Shown piece by piece: positions 11,731 to 23,350 of a DNA stretch of 64,000 nucleotides (its first letter is position 1; each line of letters starts with the position of its first letter). The DNA lies in NCBI GenBank assembly GCA_032164295.1, contig JAJHTX010000008.1, positions 1,984,001 to 2,048,000 on the forward strand. The letters run 5' to 3'. The notes below the pieces were generated by a model. That model had not been told where the DNA came from, made no database searches, and saw only the letters and a program-made list of their open reading frames with translations. This DNA is from Inonotus obliquus (taxonomy: Eukaryota; Basidiomycota; Agaricomycetes; Hymenochaetales; Hymenochaetaceae). The translations under genes and the position numbers were made by a program.

Positions 11731-14498
11731 GTGTACCCTCTCAACCCGAAGGAACAACAGGTGCTACAAGACTTCATCGACGAGAACCTTGCTTCAGGAT
11801 GCATTCGACACTCGAAATCTCCAATGGTGTCACCGTTCTTTTTTATCAAAAAGGAAGACGGGTCTCTTCGAGCGATTCAGGATTATAGGAAGCTGAACGA
11901 AGGTACTATCAAGAACAAGTACCCACTTCTGTTGATTCAAGAACTTGTCGATAAGGTCAGGGACTCTCGCTATATCACGAAGCTCGACGTTCGTTGGGGG
12001 TATTACAACATTCGTATTCGAGAAGGAGATGAGTGGAAGGCTGCATTTAGGACTAACCTAGGATTCTTCGAACCGACGGTTATGTTTTTTGGTTTAACTA
12101 ATGCGCCAGCTATGTTCCAAGGGTTCATGAATGACATTTTCAGAGAACTAGTACACGAGAGACACGTCATCATCTACCTTGATGACATACTTATCTTCTC
12201 CGAAGGGCAAGACGAACACCAACAGCTAGTCAAACAAGTATTCGAGGTCTTACAAAAGAACAACCTGTACCTCAAACCTCAGAAATGCGAGTTTGAAATA
12301 GACCACATCAAATACCTTGGTCACATCATCGGTAACGGAGTGGTGAAGGTGGATCCGAAGAAATCGAAGGCAATTCAGGATTGGCCAGTGCCGAAGAACC
12401 TAAAGACGTTACAGGAGTTCTTAGGGTTTGGAAACTGGTTACGACGATTCATCAAAGATTACAGCGAGGTCGTCAAACCACTTATGAAGTTGATGGGAAA
12501 GGTAGAATGGAAGTGGGACGAAGAAGAACAGGCAGCTTATGAGGAGCTCAAGAGACGTCTATGCGAACCACCCGTGCTTGTCATTCCGAATAACAAAGGA
12601 GTGTTTAGGGTCGAAGCTGATGTGTCGAACTATGCAACTGGAGGAGTGTTACTACAGGAGCAAGGGGGCAAGTGGAAACCAGTGGCTTATAGATCAAAGA
12701 CATTGTCAGATGCCAAACGAAATTACGAGATCTACGACAAAGAGATGCTTGCAATTGTACAGGCTCTTAGGGAATGGCGACAATATTTGCTAGGAGCTTG
12801 TCAACATTTTGAAGTCTGGTCGGATCATGCTAATCTTCTCTACTTCAAGTCACCACAGAAGCTGAACTACTGTCAGGTGAGGTGGCGACTCGAACTAGCC
12901 GATTACGACTTTACGTTGATTCATAAAGCAGGAACGTCAATGGGCAAAGCTGACCTTCTGTCACGACGAGTGGATTATGATAAAGGCAAACACAATAATA
13001 AGAATGTCACCTTCATAAAGGAAGACTGGTTAGTACAAGGAGTGGTACGGACATTGCAGGAGGATGTGTTGGAAAAGGTACGGGAGGTGCAGCAGGAGGT
13101 GAAGAAGAGACCGAAGGGAGTAGTACCGAAGAATGGGTGGTTAAAGCTAGGAAACGTCATCTTTGTGCCGAATGACGTGAAAGAGCTTGTGTTGAAGGAA
13201 TACCATGATTCACCGATGGCTGGGCATTCTGGGACGACAAAGACCGTTAACCTCATACGCCAAAAGTTCTGGTGGCCTATGATGTTCTACGACATCTGTA
13301 CTTATGTCAAAGGATATGACAAGTGTCAAAGGGCAAAGGCTACAAGGGCAACGAGAGCTAGGAGTCTGCACCCGAACAAAGTACCTGACAAGCCATGGGA
13401 AATCATCACTGTCGATTTGATTGGAGAGTTACCAGAATCAGAAGGATACAACGCTATCTGTGTAATTGTCGACCGCTTCAGCAAACAAATACATGCGATA
13501 CCGACTACGACAAAGTTAACAGCGGAAGGAATGGCTAGGATTTACAGAGATCGCGTTTTCTGTCACCATGGTCTACCACGCAAAATCATTCACGATTGAG
13601 GAACTCAGTTCGATGCCAAGATGATGAAGAAACTGTACAAGCTCCTCCACATCGAAGGAAATCCGTCAACAGCATATCACCCACAGACGGATGGACAAAC
13701 CGAGCAGGTCAATCAGGAACTGGAACAGTACCTTTGTCTCTATGTGGATCATCGACAGTCGGATTGGGCAAACTGGTTGGCTATGGCTGAATTCGCATAC
13801 AACAACAGGGAACACTCAGCGACGAAGATGTCTCCTTTCTTTGCGAATCTGGGCAGGAATCTAGGTGACTTCTCGGACGTTGCGACGACATCCTTGAACA
13901 TGGTTGCAGAAGACTTTGCAAAGAAGATCAAAGAGACGCATGAGCAGGCCAAAGAAAACCTTCAGAAAGCTGCTGACAACATAAAGAAGTACCACGACCG
14001 TCATGTAGGAAAGTCAATAGAGTTTGTACCAGGAGACAAGGTATTTCTGGACGGACGAAACATCAAAACGACGAGGCCTACGAAGAAGATGGAGGACAAG
14101 TGGTATGGACCTTATGAAATCATCGAGAAGGTTGGAGCCGGCGCATACAGGCTCAAGTTACCAAAGGCGTGGAAGAAGATTCACCCCGTCTTCAACGAAA
14201 TCCTACTGAAACCTGCGGTCGAGCCCTCGTTTGAATCTCAAAAGAAAGCACCGCCACCACCACCTGTTCTTGTCAATGAAGAAGAAGAATATGAGGTTGA
14301 AGGAATACTCGATTCATGACTACATCGACGGAAGCTACAATATTTGATAAAGTGAGCAGGATACGAAGAAGCAACCTGGCAACCAGAGTCGGACTTAGGA
14401 GACAATGCAAAGGAAGCTGTCGACGAGTTCTACCGAAAACACCCAGGAGCTCCTCATAAACTCACGATACCTCAATGGTCGTTACGTCAAATCTTCGC
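11731..14498 (+). pseudogene. reverse transcriptase, RNase H, integrase and chromodomain of the gypsy element
   Basis: Order: RT (KLDVRWGYYNIRI, then YLDDILIFS), RNase H (VEADVSNYATGGVL, with DKEMLAIV), integrase zinc finger (H-x-H-C-C pattern around HDSPMAGHSGTT and KCQRAK), and integrase core with D of TVDLIGELP, D of the IIHD motif and E of TDGQTEQVNQEL. A chromodomain then begins EEEYEVEGILDS and continues AGYEEATWQPESDL. In-frame TGA codons sit at 11674-11676, 13597-13599 (HD-stop-GTQF, normally Arg), 14317-14319 and 14353-14355 (normally Trp in K-W-AGYEE). Each is explained by one C-to-T or G-to-A change. The first RT residue Asp-Val-Arg (usually Asp-Leu-Arg/Lys) is normal for the group. 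Confidence 0.92.
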
Positions 14499-16251
14499 TA
14501 AATGTGCGAGAACGCGGCCGGTATCAGAAGTACCAGATGAGGGGGGTACGATTTAGGTGCTTTGGGAGGGCCGGTACGTGGCGGTACTAAGTTGTACTGT
14601 CACAGACAAGTCGTCGAGAGAGATTGTAGGGCCTGGCTGGATTGATGAGTACAGGGGGCTCTAGGTGACTGCTCAAGAGACGAGATATCAGGAGATGATC
14701 GATACCGAGTCGAATCCGTCGATACCGAGTCGTTTGTTGTCCGGTATCGCGGTAGAGAGAACGAAGCAGTAGAGAAGACAAGCAGAGGGGGTGTTTCTGA
14801 TAAGACTAGTTGTGAGACGAGAGGCGAGGACGACAAAGACGATATCGATGACTACCAGTATCAATACCGGTGACTACGAGACGAGACGAATGAATGGGGA
14901 CTTGAACGAGATGAGCAAAACCCGGACCTTCACTCTGGAAGTTCCTCTCAGATTAGCTGGTCTGCTATAGTAGAACATGCAGGCTATAAATACCATAATA
15001 CCGTAGCCACTCAAGATACCAAATGGGGAGTTTTACAAGTCAAATCGTACCACAATCCGGTACAAGAAGGGGAACATAAGATCGAAATGAATGTAAAAAT
15101 ATAACCAGGGGAAATATAAGACGATGAATGAATAAGAAGTTTTATCAGGGGGTAGCTAAGAATAGGGTGGGACGAGACAAGAACCCAATGAAAACTCACG
15201 ATGAGTGATACCGAGGTAGGGCAGCGGTACCGACGTCGACCAGCACTAAAATAAGGACGTGTCTTAAGCTACTGCATGGGCACTCCTGGCGATGGCCCTG
15301 TCGGCTCCTTCTCTGGAGAAGCACGTCATCCTGATTTACCTTTGTTCCGGTATCATGATCCATGCAGCGTCAGTCTGGGCGTCTACCGATCGATCAGACG
15401 GCGTGCTCCGATGTTGACATGTCAGTACAACCTAACCTTGGCAATGGAGTACTCTATCGCTCGGTACCAATCAGTATGCTGGGATCGTCCCTGGGCATCA
15501 ATGAGATCGCTCGAGCCCCTCAATATCGATCAGTATGCGTTGCCTAACTCGACTGGGCATTGCTTGGCTTCCCCTCCGAGTCAGATTGATGGCCTCCTCC
15601 GAGATCGAAGCAGCATACGGCGGACTTGATTCATTTCCCAACCTTCCTCTTGACGTAGATCTCCGAGGGTGTGGTCTCGACCCAGCACACGTTACGAACT
15701 TCGGTACCGGAGTGGACCATTGGTATCAACACTGGTATCATCGGTATCAATGCATGGCGGTTCAGAAGGGCATACCGTCGGACTTGGAGCTTCGACAATG
15801 ATTCAACTCTTCACAGCAATGTATGGCAGACCGATCGTAGCTTGTGAGCCTTTTCTTCTGGTATGGGCCATCGAGGGCGTAGTATCGACTAGATGCGGAC
15901 TATTAAGCATCAGTATCAGGATGGGTGGACGGTACTGTATCGGTATCATCGGTATTGAAGTCTGGTGGTTCGGTACTGTGATGGAAGACGGGCGTAGGGA
16001 TTGGTGATCCGGGATTGGTGCAGAAGTCTGGCTAAACACATGCAGGACTAGTTCTCAATCGTTCTTAGCCTTGTCGAATCACAGAAGCCTCGTACTTTGT
16101 TGGAACTGCAGGCGTAGATAGGACAGCAGAAGTACCGTGGTCCGAAGAGAAGTAAGAAGCGGTAGAATTGCAGAAGCATTGTAAACTGGAAGAAGCGGTA
16201 GAATCGCAGAATTAAGCCCATATCGATCGTAGCCTCCGGTATTACCCTTTA
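14499..16251 (+). mobile_element. CCGG-targeting repeat family, copy 1 (solo-LTR-like), inside gypsy pol
   Basis: Starts TAAATGTGCGAGAACGCGG and ends GGTATTACCCTTTA. The flanks are TCGC (14495-14498) and TCGT (16252-16255), a 4-bp duplication with one change. It is full of CCGGTATC/GTACCG words and has no coding frame. Removing it joins the gypsy pol frame ...LRQIF to YAEPPDPVNGWKG, so it inserted into a then-intact retrotransposon. The same 1.7-kb sequence recurs at 17435, 32291 and 46052. Confidence 0.85.
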
Positions 16252-16255
16252 TCGT

Positions 16256-16373
16256 GTATGCAGAACCTCCAGATCCAGTGAATGGTTGGAAAGGAAAACC
16301 TATGGTCGCAATTGACATAGAAGATCTACCCCTCTATGTAGATCCGGTTGACCAACCAGGACTACTGGCATAA
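16256..16373 (+). pseudogene. C-terminal tail of gypsy pol, cut off by the repeat insertion
   Basis: The frame reads YAEPPDPVNGWKG, DIEDLPLYVDPVDQPGLLA and ends in TAA at 16371-16373, 33 bp before the 3' LTR. It lines up as the continuation of the pol frame interrupted at 14498. Confidence 0.6.
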
Positions 16374-16406
16374 CGTTGGTCGGGACGCCCAACCTTGAAG
16401 GGGGGG

Positions 16407-16974
16407 TGATATAAGAACACTTTTCCTTTTTCGTCTTTTCTTATTTTATATTCCCTTATATTACTAATTTCCTTTCATTACTAATACCTTATGACTCCCT
16501 CCACCCCATCCCGATATATTACTAATACTGCATTACTAATTCCGTCCCAACCCCGACGATGCTTACTCACCTTACTCATTCTTGCTGACTCGTCAAGCCC
16601 TGTTGTTTGTTTGTTTATATTGTTATGCTGCTGTGCAGCACCTTCTTAGAGCAATACCTTCCCACAATCCAGGTGTATATAAGTAGATAGATCTTGTCTT
16701 GTCTTCCCCACTCGACTCTTCTACTTACCACCACGACGTCTTAGGTATTCCTCTCTTGTACTTACTTAGTTTATTCAATCTACTTACCACCACGACATCT
16801 TAGTCATATACTGTTCCTAGACACGTGCATTACTCAAGGTCATCCACCTTAGACGTACGTCGCCGACGACTGTGTACTCCCCCTCAAGACAGTGTAGAGG
16901 TTGTCTTGGTTTAACCAGACAATGTTTGTGAGAACAGGCCTCGAGCGTGCACTGCCACCTCATCCGTCCTAACA
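16407..16974 (+). repeat. 3' LTR of the gypsy element
   Basis: Near-identical to 8161-8725; starts TGATATAAGAACAC and ends CCTAACA. It is followed by the CCCCC target duplicate. Confidence 0.9.
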
Positions 16975-17430
16975 CCCCCTAGCGGGGGTCCATTCTCACC
17001 ACCCTTGTTCGTGCACTGTAGACTGTCCTGGCGGCTTCGGGGCTGGGTTAGTTGTTGTAATGGCACACTGCAGTTGCACGCTGGGGCACCCGATTCTTCC
17101 CTCCAGACTGGAGATAAGGAGTGGTCATGTGGATAAGGAGGATATACCCGTGTAAGTCAGGGAGCGACGGATGGCGGCGGTGCAGGGCCACGAGGTCTTG
17201 AGCCTGTAATGTGCTTCTACGGGGGCCGGGAAGGCCTTCCTATGACGACACCATTGCGAGTAGGGCCGTAAAGCAGGAGGGCTTGAGGACGGTTGTCACA
17301 CCAGTAACCAGGCCGGATGCCATCGGATATGGCCAACCTATTCGCTTCGGGTAGGAAAGTACCTGCGGGGAAACCACACCTCTTGCAGGTGTAAACCGAA
17401 AGACTAGGGCTCTGCAGCGGATCGGATATC
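16975..17430. other. GC-rich non-coding stretch, unclassified repeat
   Basis: Continues the sequence broken by the gypsy insertion at 8160. It is notably GC-rich compared with its neighbours and has short inverted words such as CTTGCAGGTGTAAACC. No open frame of note. It may be the tail of another retroelement, but I cannot name it. Confidence 0.35.
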
Positions 17431-17434
17431 CCGG

Positions 17435-19181
17435 TAAAGAGTAATACCGGAGGCTACAATCGATATGGGCTTAATTCTGCGATTCTACCGCTTCTTCCAA
17501 TTAACAATACTTCTGTGATTCTACCGCTTCTTACTTCTCTTCGGACCACGGTACTTCTGCCGTCCTATCTACACCTGCGGTTCCAACAAAGTACGAGGCT
17601 TCTGCGATTTGACAAGGCTAAGAACGATTGAGAACTGGTCCTACATACGTTTAGCCAGACTTCTGCGCCAATACCGAATCACCAATCCCTACGCCCGTCT
17701 TCCATCACAGTACCGAACCACCAGACTTCAATACCGATGATACCGATACCGTACCGCCCACCCATCCTGATACCGACACTTAATAGTCCACGTCTAGTCG
17801 ATAATACGCCCTCGACGGCCCATACTAGAGGGAAAGGCTCACAAAGCTGCGATTGGTCTGCCATATGTTGCTGCGAAGAGTTGGATCATGGTCGAAGCTC
17901 CAAGTCCGACGGTATGCCCTTCCGAACTGCCATGCATCGATACCGACGATACCGGTGTTGATACCGATGGTCCGCTCCAGTACCGGAGTTCGTAACGTGT
18001 GCTAGGTCGAGACCACGCCTTCGGAGATCTACGTCGAGAGGAAGGTTGGGAAATGAATCAAGTCCGCCGTACGCTGCTTCGATCTCGGAGGAGGCCATCG
18101 ATCCAACTCAGAGGGGAAGCCAAGCAATGCCCAGTCGAGTCAGGCAATGCGTACCGATCGATATCGAGGGGCTCGAGCGATCTCGCTGATGCTCAGGGAC
18201 GATCCCAGAGTACTGATTGGTACCGAGCGGTAGAGTACCCCATTGCCAAGGTTGGGTTGTACCGACACGTCAACATCGGAGCACGCCGTCCGATCGATTG
18301 GTAGATGCCCAGACTGACGCCGCACGGATCATGATACCGGAACAAAGGTAAATCAGGATGACCTGCTTCTCCTACGACAGGGACATCGCCAGGAGCGCCC
18401 ATGCGGTAGCTTGAGACACGTCCTTATTTTAGCGCTGGTCGACGTCGGTATCGCCGCCCTACCTCGGTATCACTCGTCGTGAGTTTTCATTGGGTTCTTG
18501 TCTCGTCCCACCCTATTCTTAGCTACCCCCTGATAAAACTTCTTATTCATTCATCATCTTATGTTTCCCCTGATTATAATTTTACATTCAATTCGACTTT
18601 ATGTTCCATTTCTTGTACCGGATTACGGTACGATTCGACTTGTAAAAACTCCCCATTTGGTATCTTGAATGGCTACGGTATTATGGTATTTATAGCCTGC
18701 ATGTTCTACTGTAGCAAACCAGCTAATCTGAGAGGAACTTCCAGAGTGAAGGTCCGGGTTTTGCTCATCTTGTTCAAGTCCCCGTTTGTTCGTCTCGTCT
18801 CGTAGTCACCGGTATCAATACCGGTAGTCATCATTTTCGTCTTCGTCGCCCTCGCCTCTTGTCTCACGACCAGTCCCATCAGAAACACCTCCTCAGCTCG
18901 CTTTCTCTACTGCTTCGTCCTCTCTACCGTGATACCGGACACCAGACAACTCGGTATCGACGGATTCGTCTCGGTATCGATCGTCTCCTGATACCTCACC
19001 TCTTGAGTGGTCACCTATAGCCTCCTGTACTCATCAATCCAGCCAGGCCCTACTATTCCCTCTTGACGACTTGTCTGTGACTGTACGACTTAGTACCGCC
19101 ACGTACCGGCCCTCCCAACGCATCTAAATCGTACCCCCCTCGTCCGGTACTTCTGATACCGGCCGCGTTCTTGCACATTCA
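17435..19181 (-). mobile_element. CCGG-targeting repeat family, copy 2, inverted
   Basis: Reverse-complement copy of 14499-16251, 1,747 bp. CCGG flanks both ends (17431-17434 and 19182-19185). With copy 1 it forms a 1.75-kb inverted repeat about 1.2 kb apart. Confidence 0.88.
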
Positions 19182-19654
19182 CCGGATAAGATACGCCAGA
19201 TCCGCTATCCGCCCGGATGCGGATGAGTTTTGGAGGGCAAATATCCGGGCAGATATATACGCGCGGAACCGGATATGACATTGGAAATCTGCCGTATCCG
19301 TGCTTATACGGCATCTACCCTGGGGGGCTCAAGGATGTCGAATTAATGATGAAAATACGTGGAATTTGATTAGTCGAATGTCCCTCCAAAGCCAAAACCT
19401 TTCGTAAGCTAGCCTTTCACTAGGTTTCCGTGCCGTATCAAGTAATCGAACCCTAGAAAATGATTAGTCAGACATTACTGCCAAGAATCAGGTTGGGTGA
19501 CGGCGGGATTACTCATTTGGACCTTCACCAATCACCATTTGGACCATTCGTTGACGTTGTGTTGTCCCAAAAGTACCGACGGCACTTTGTTATATGCACG
19601 TTGGAAGGTCCTGGGCCATTTTTTTGCTCTGTAAGTATACTATCAACCTTGGTC

Positions 19655-19800
19655 GCGGATATGCCGGATACGTCTTATAAGATACGTGCGGAACCGGATC
19701 TGGTAGCAGCCATGAAATATCCGGGCGGATATATACGCCCGGATGCGGATGCGACTGAAAATATCCGCGCGTATCTTATAAGATACGCTGCGGAGCCCTA
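19655..19800. repeat. small inverted-repeat element
   Basis: CTTATAAGATACG words lie near both ends (about 19673 and 19780), with CCGGGCGGATATATACGCCC inside. A diverged relative of the inner part is at 19190-19320 (ATATCCGGGCAGATATATA), and copy 2 of the CCGG repeat appears to have landed in it. Confidence 0.4.
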
Positions 19801-19868
19801 CGAAAGACGTAGAAGTTGCGAGCTGCAACAGGGATCATCTGGGCTGGGCCATTCTGGGTTTCAGGTTA

Positions 19869-19886
19869 GGGGGGGGGGGGGGGGGG
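19869..19886 (+). repeat. homopolymer of 18 G
   Basis: An uninterrupted run of G, followed by TCATCC. The exact length in an assembly is often uncertain. Confidence 0.9.
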
Positions 19887-20341
19887 TCATCCGAGTTGGA
19901 GGGGGTTTTTCTTCTGCAATATCCTTTTGTAGACTGTTTTCCTCCTCCCTTTTCCTATCATAAGTGCCAGTTGAAATCCCGGTGTATGTACTCTCACTGT
20001 ATTGTGTATATTACTATGCAATACAAACTGTCAAGGCACCACTGTTAGACATCGCATCACCCGTGGGTAGGCTTTTAATTGTAGTAGCGGGGGTCGACAC
20101 GTCTTCCAACAACTATAGCAGTTAAAGTGCGGCTGTGGCCTGGTTTCATCCTTTCCTCTCGCGTGAATCTATTATCTCACGAGCCGCTATCATGACTTTC
20201 CGAGGACGAGTGTCGGACGTATCTTTCTGTGTCCCCATTCACGACGCACTAGTACTGTACCCAGCCGTATTATGTTCGTCAACTCTTAATCGGCTGGCCT
20301 CGTGACGGGCTGGATGGTCGGGATCTTGTGCGCTCTCGCAT

Positions 20342-20809
20342 GTGATGAGATCCAATGACGGATTGCACTATATGTCCTTCGCGAAAGGTAAATGCGCATC
20401 CTTCAGACGGGATTCTCCCATGGCGCCATCATCTTATCGTATGCGCGTTCACCAGCTGCGTCGTATGACTCAAATTCTCGACCTGAAAGGCTATGAAAAT
20501 GAATCGCCTATATTTCACATTCACAAAGCACCAGTCACGCGAGCGAGTGTAAACCTATCCGGCGCTGTTGAGATGTCGGTTCTCCCTTTGAATTTACATA
20601 ACATCGAATTACGTCCCAGGTCTGTGCTTCACGAGAGGGTTTACGTTCGTCGCTTCACCACTGATCGTCACGCAGTCCCAGGTGCCAGAAGACGGAGTAG
20701 GGCCCGTTTGCCATTGAGGCATGTGTATAATATCGTCCTCCGGAACTTGCAGACACCCCTTCCAGGTGCTTTTATCTTGAGCATGTCCCGCACGGACCAT
20801 CATTATTGA
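20342..20809 (+). CDS. hypothetical open frame, 155 codons
   Basis: Starts ATGATGAGATCC and ends TGA. The protein is basic (GARRRSRARLPLRH) with no domain I recognise, no signal peptide and no membrane segment. A second frame, 20972-21187, follows on the same strand (MAAKDPSSSSWSEGDKLL). No convincing introns link them. It could be a decayed gene or chance coding. Confidence 0.25.
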   Translation: MMRSNDGLHYMSFAKGKCASFRRDSPMAPSSYRMRVHQLRRMTQILDLKGYENESPIFHIHKAPVTRASVNLSGAVEMSVLPLNLHNIELRPRSVLHERVYVRRFTTDRHAVPGARRRSRARLPLRHVYNIVLRNLQTPLPGAFILSMSRTDHHY

Positions 20810-21187
20810 GCACGCTAGTAAATCGGATTTGAGCCTGGGCTGGAGCATCGAACGCGTAACAATAGGAAACCAGCTTCGAAATCTAGTCATACATCAATGA
20901 TCACAGGATCCAATCGTCGATTTCATTCCACGAGAAGTACAATCCCGGGATCACCTCGACCTATTCACGTCTCCAGTATGGCCGCAAAGGATCCTTCGTC
21001 AAGTAGTTGGTCCGAGGGCGACAAGCTTCTTTCAATGAAGTTTCAGTCCGAAACGCCGAAGAATCCGGCAATGCTGACTTACGACTGGAAAAGTTCCGCT
21101 GCACCACAGGCGGAGGCAGATATAGAGACATTTCGACTTGTGAAAAACTGCGGCGTTTTCGTGAAAATCGGAGAAGAACTCATTTGA

Positions 21188-22110
21188 GCAAAACTCGTCC
21201 ACATTGCCAATACCAATCATCGTTCTGCAGAGAATCCCAGAAAAAAGGATATACTTAACCTCGGAACTGCCGAGACTACAGGGAAGAACAGTTCAATCGT
21301 CCAGGAAGAATACTCGGAGAAGCATGAAGCTCATATCACGGCTACTGATCCGAATGTAGGTCTCAACCATTGCGTGTAGACCAGGTCCTTCCCGGGACCT
21401 GAGAAAGGACAGATGGGAGCGAGGGTGAGCTCAAGTGACTGATGTCGGAGTAACAAGCCGTAGGATGGTTCTAGAGCTGAGCTTAGTCGACCTACGTGAG
21501 CTGATGTAGGGTGAAGGAACACATTTGGGACTGCTCGGCGTTGATGGGAGCTGTGTGATGAGTGGGATGAGGTACAAGCGAAGAACCCTATTACCTTCTT
21601 TCACTTCAGTGAGCCAAAACCCCGTGTTGCTTGGAACATCCGGGGTGTCCAGGGTGGAAAGATATGCATTCAATTCTCAGTTTCGCCTCAGATCCTAATT
21701 CATTCGGTACCACGATAGCTAAATGAGCCGTAATTGTAGTTTGAGAAGACAGAGTATATATAGAGAGAAGTAAGACTTGAAAGTATTTTATGTTCACCTT
21801 CTTACCTGTGAATACCCCTGCTCTGCGCCTCCGTAGTGTCCGCACCTGCAACAAGCAAACAAACGAGAGTCATTGATTACATAACACAAAATGAGTAAGA
21901 AATCGTGAGAACCAACTACCCATTTTGATCCTTCTTTCGCATCGCATGCTTATTCCGTGCACGTGCCTCTTTTTCTTTTACTGCTACCATTTGCCATGTC
22001 ATTGCTATTCCGCAGGTGTTTCTCTGCTTCGGCGGCGGGTAGAAAGGGTGCCACGTAGGTCTTAATAGCTGCCCGCCTGAGTCTTGACTAACTTGATTGC
22101 CTTTTAATAG
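21188..22110. other. intergenic, upstream of the cyclophilin
   Basis: No recognisable gene. It probably contains a first cyclophilin exon: an ATG at 21996 opens MSLLFR, next to a GT donor, but its phase does not fit the 22111 exon. Confidence 0.3.
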
Positions 22111-22890
22111 GTCAAATGTTTTCGTACGGCCTTTCACTGCACTGGCACCAGCTCTGCTGCTAACATTTATATCCAGTTTGACGTTGCTATAAATGAAAAG
22201 CCATCAGGGCGGATCGGTGAGCATACCTGCGAGGCAACTTGGAAGCATCCGCTCAACCGTCTGTAGTCTTCAAGCTTTTTGATGAGGCGGTCCCAAAAAC
22301 GGCGCGAAACTTCCGTGAACTTGCTACTGGACAACATGGCTACGGGTATTCTGGGAGCATCTTTCATCGAATTATTCCTAATGTACGTCAATTTCTTCTC
22401 CAATTTTCCCTTGTGGTCCGAAGATATAATTGAAACGTCGAATATAGTTTATGGTTCAAGGGGGTGACTTCACGAGACATAATGGAACAGGTGGAAAGTC
22501 AATCTATGGGGAGCGTTTCCCGGGTATGTGCTGAATATATCGCCAACAATATCTTGTGACCTGACGGACTCACTCTCTCTGTACATCTAGATGAAAACTT
22601 CAAGCTCAGACATAATAAGCCCGGGCTTCTATCTATGGCCAATGCAGGTCCGAACACAAACGGCTCACAAGTGCGTTCCTCCCTTACTATCGCATGCAGT
22701 TATTTCAATCTAACGGATATTCGCACAGTTTTTCATAACGACGGTCGTAACGTCATGGTTAGACAACCGACACGTCGTATTCGGTGAAGTTGTGGAAGGG
22801 ATGGACGTTGTAAAACTAATTGAACAAGAAGGTTCCGACTCGGGACGTCCGAAGAGTAAGGTGGCAGTTACGGCTTCTGGTACAGTATGA
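22111..22890 (+). CDS. cyclophilin-type peptidyl-prolyl cis-trans isomerase, start unresolved
   Basis: Catalyses cis-trans isomerisation of prolyl bonds in protein folding. Exons in frame: 22111-22216, 22267-22382, 22448-22523, 22591-22670 and 22729-22890. The core is complete and conserved: [49 protein letters not shown] (active-site Arg and Phe/Met), [17 protein letters not shown], and [14 protein letters not shown]. Introns are 50-67 bp. Upstream of NIYIQFD the frame stays open back to an acceptor at 22110 ([16 protein letters not shown]), rich in Arg/Ser/Thr and lacking a Met. A further 5' exon is therefore needed; the leader could be a mitochondrial presequence, but this is inference. 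Confidence 0.9.
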
Positions 22891-23350
22891 CCATAACCTC
22901 CCCCGTTCTATTACCGTTCTTTATTACTACCGTTTCCTGGCTACGTATATTTGTCTTGATCCAAAAACCTGCCCCGAGCGAGGTACTACGTTGCTTGCTT
23001 TAAGATCTAGACTATTAGATATATTCTCTTCACTGTTGCTTAAGGTGCTTTGCTGTGGAAGAAACAAGGCTAAAATAACATAAACTTGAATCATCTGCCG
23101 TATGAAGTGTGTTCGTCAGGAAATGAGCGACATCTTAAGTTGTGATGTAGCTCAGAAGTGCAGTTGACGATCTCATGTGGGTCAAAGAACGATGCCTTCT
23201 GCGGCGTCCAAGTGTATTTATACATCGTGACAATACAGTAGTCCATGTATACAGCTCATAAGGCATCAAAGAACAATTTCATCAACTTTTGACTTATGAA
23301 TACAAAATCCCTAAAATCAGGTAAGTTCACGTCATGATGAATCTAGGCAC
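22891..23350. other. convergent 3' ends of cyclophilin and YVH1
   Basis: No coding signal; these are the 3' UTRs of two genes transcribed toward each other. Confidence 0.4.

Larger units (their letters stand above)
8161..16974 (+). mobile_element. Ty3/gypsy LTR retrotransposon with chromodomain (chromovirus), decayed
   Basis: Two directly repeated LTRs bound gag, protease, reverse transcriptase, RNase H, integrase and chromodomain coding in the gypsy order. CCCCC flanks both sides (8156-8160 and 16975-16979), a 5-bp target duplication. A polypurine tract (GAAGGGGGG) directly precedes the 3' LTR. The coding frame holds about ten stop codons, and a 1.75-kb repeat sits in the pol tail, so this copy cannot move by itself. 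Confidence 0.93.

Noticed and set aside
14499..19181. Antisense and sense frames of 60-110 codons in the CCGG repeat copies
   Set aside because: They differ between copies by frameshifts and have no domain; the repeat is non-coding.
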